Positions 15,014 through 16,155 of a DNA stretch of 16,155 nucleotides are shown one piece after another. Numbering within the stretch: position 1 is the stretch's first letter; each line of letters begins with the position of its first letter. This stretch comes from JBLYYQ01 sp048550035 (GTDB lineage: Bacteria > Nitrospinota_A > UBA7883 > JBLYYQ01): assembly GCA_048550035.1 (NCBI GenBank), contig JBLYYQ010000135.1, forward strand, positions 1 to 16,155. Reading direction: 5' to 3'. Made by a program: the position numbers and the translations under genes. A model generated the notes under the pieces. The model had not been told where the DNA came from, ran no database searches, and saw only the letters and a list, made by a program, of their open reading frames with translations.

Positions 15014-16117
15014 ATGAATGAAAAGATAGTTGCGGTTCTGGATCAGATTAATTATCCAAATATGTCGAAAAGTCTTGTCGAAATTCAGGCTGTTACTAGG
15101 GCTGATTTTGATGAATCTGGCAATGCAGTGATTGCTTTAAAGCCGTTGATGGCTGACAATGATCTGCTTGCCAAGCTCGAAGCTGAAATTGTTACGGCAG
15201 TTGAGGCGGCACTCTCTGTTAAAGCTCACGTACTATTTGGCAATGTCAAAAAGGAAGAGACTGGCGAGAATGCTGGCGAATCAGTATTCAAACGAAAGAG
15301 GATCGCTCAAGTTGGCGCAATAATTCCTATAATCTCTGGGAAAGGTGGTGTTGGCAAATCGACCATATCTGTCAACCTTGCATTAACATTAAGTTCGCAA
15401 GGATACAAAGTGGGACTACTTGACTTAGATATTTTTGGACCATCAGTTCATAAGATGTTAAATGTTGCGAATGCCAAATTAACTGTTGAGGATGGTAAAA
15501 TCTTGCCATGTGAATCCAAAGGATTAAAGGTAGTATCTATCGGCATGGCACTAACTGAGTCTGATGCTCTTATCATTCGAGGTCCGATGGTAATGAAGCT
15601 ACTCGATCAGCTTTTAAATGATGTTGCATGGGGCGATCTTGATTATTTACTAGTTGATATGCCTCCTGGAACTGGTGATGTTCCACTTTCATTAGCACAG
15701 CAACTACAGGTAACAGGAGCAGTAGTTGTAACTACTCCGCAAGAAGTTGCTCTTATGGATGTAAGAAGGGCTGTTAAAATGTTGCAGACGACTGAAGTGA
15801 ACATCTTAGGAATCGTTGAAAACATGAGCGAATTTATCTGCCCTAACTGCAACAGTGCAACTGATATATTCGGAAGTGGCGGAGCACTCAATGAATCAAA
15901 ATCATTAGGGATCAACCTTATTGGTACAGTCCCAATTTATAGACCATTAAGGGTTGCTGGTGATAGTGGAGAATCTGCATTTGATCCGAAATCAAAAGAA
16001 TCTCCGATTGCAAAAGTCTTTAACGACATTGCCAATCAAGTTGTAACATTGGCGGCTATAGAAGAGATAAAATTTGCCCAAAAGGCAAAAGTGGCCGCTC
16101 AGTCGGCGACAAGCTAA
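15014..16117 (+). CDS. mrp: Mrp/ApbC-family P-loop ATPase, Fe-S cluster carrier
   Basis: Mrp/ApbC proteins bind and transfer [4Fe-4S] clusters in the cytoplasm. The 367-residue protein has a deviant Walker A GKGGVGKST (109-117), LDLDIFGPS (136-144), a DMPPGTGD motif (215-222) and the C-terminal cluster-binding pair Cys276 and Cys279 (ICPNCNS). The first 80 residues take the place of the MIP18 (DUF59) domain of longer Mrp proteins but have diverged: the usual DPE motif is not visible. The C-terminus ends in an Ala/Lys-rich tail. A strong GGAGGGG ribosome site lies about 7 bases before the ATG. Cotranscription with the small Nfu gene is likely. Confidence 0.92.
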   Translation: MNEKIVAVLDQINYPNMSKSLVEIQAVTRADFDESGNAVIALKPLMADNDLLAKLEAEIVTAVEAALSVKAHVLFGNVKKEETGENAGESVFKRKRIAQVGAIIPIISGKGGVGKSTISVNLALTLSSQGYKVGLLDLDIFGPSVHKMLNVANAKLTVEDGKILPCESKGLKVVSIGMALTESDALIIRGPMVMKLLDQLLNDVAWGDLDYLLVDMPPGTGDVPLSLAQQLQVTGAVVVTTPQEVALMDVRRAVKMLQTTEVNILGIVENMSEFICPNCNSATDIFGSGGALNESKSLGINLIGTVPIYRPLRVAGDSGESAFDPKSKESPIAKVFNDIANQVVTLAAIEEIKFAQKAKVAAQSATS

Positions 16118-16155
16118 AGTAGACTCTAAAGAGATCCTACCTCTATAATTTGACT

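Noticed and set aside
16144..16149. TATAAT near the right edge, after mrp
   Set aside because: No -35 at a suitable distance, and the downstream gene is outside the window.

Overview
The window is a gene-dense, AT-rich chromosomal segment from a Gram-negative bacterium. It encodes outer-membrane functions (LpxC for lipid A, LolA for lipoprotein transport, the RseP intramembrane protease) alongside housekeeping fatty-acid, purine, queuosine and Fe-S genes. The ntrYX-type two-component pair with an upstream DUF4390 gene, and the fabD-fabG-acpP-fabF-rnc order, point to a proteobacterial (broad sense, possibly deep-branching) lineage. I cannot place it more precisely by reading. No mobile elements, CRISPR arrays, tRNA or rRNA genes are visible, and no gene-free stretch exceeds about 260 bases.

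Layout. (1) 1-1970, plus strand: accB-accC, behind an extended -10 promoter. (2) 2070-9815, plus strand: a tightly packed run of DUF4390 protein, NtrY-like sensor kinase, an NtrX-LpxC fusion, purN, lolA and rseP. Gaps are 0, 31, 19, -11 and 3 bases, so it is probably one operon. (3) 9829-14477, minus strand: fabD-fabG-acpP-fabF-rnc-queE, read from right to left, converging on rseP across a hairpin that spans both stop codons. A second promoter candidate lies in front of acpP. (4) 14478-14739: a divergent control region holding a near-consensus IscR type 1-like palindrome. (5) 14740-16117, plus strand: a small stand-alone Nfu domain protein and an Mrp/ApbC P-loop ATPase, together an Fe-S cluster carrier pair.

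The main discovery is the 677-residue protein at 5149-7182. It has an NtrX-type receiver with all phosphorylation residues, then a decayed AAA+ domain (no GAFTGA loop, altered Walker B, no recognisable arginine finger). Where NtrX carries its DNA-binding helix-turn-helix, this protein has a complete LpxC with all zinc and catalytic residues. No in-frame ATG, GTG or TTG lies between residue 330 and the start of the LpxC domain, so LpxC seems to be made only as part of the fusion. I infer that the NtrY kinase encoded next to it may control the committed step of lipid A synthesis by phosphorylation rather than through transcription. The neighbours fit an envelope theme: AccBC supplies malonyl-CoA, FabD/FabG/ACP/FabF make the acyl-ACPs that lipid A and phospholipids share, and LolA and RseP act on outer-membrane assembly and envelope stress.
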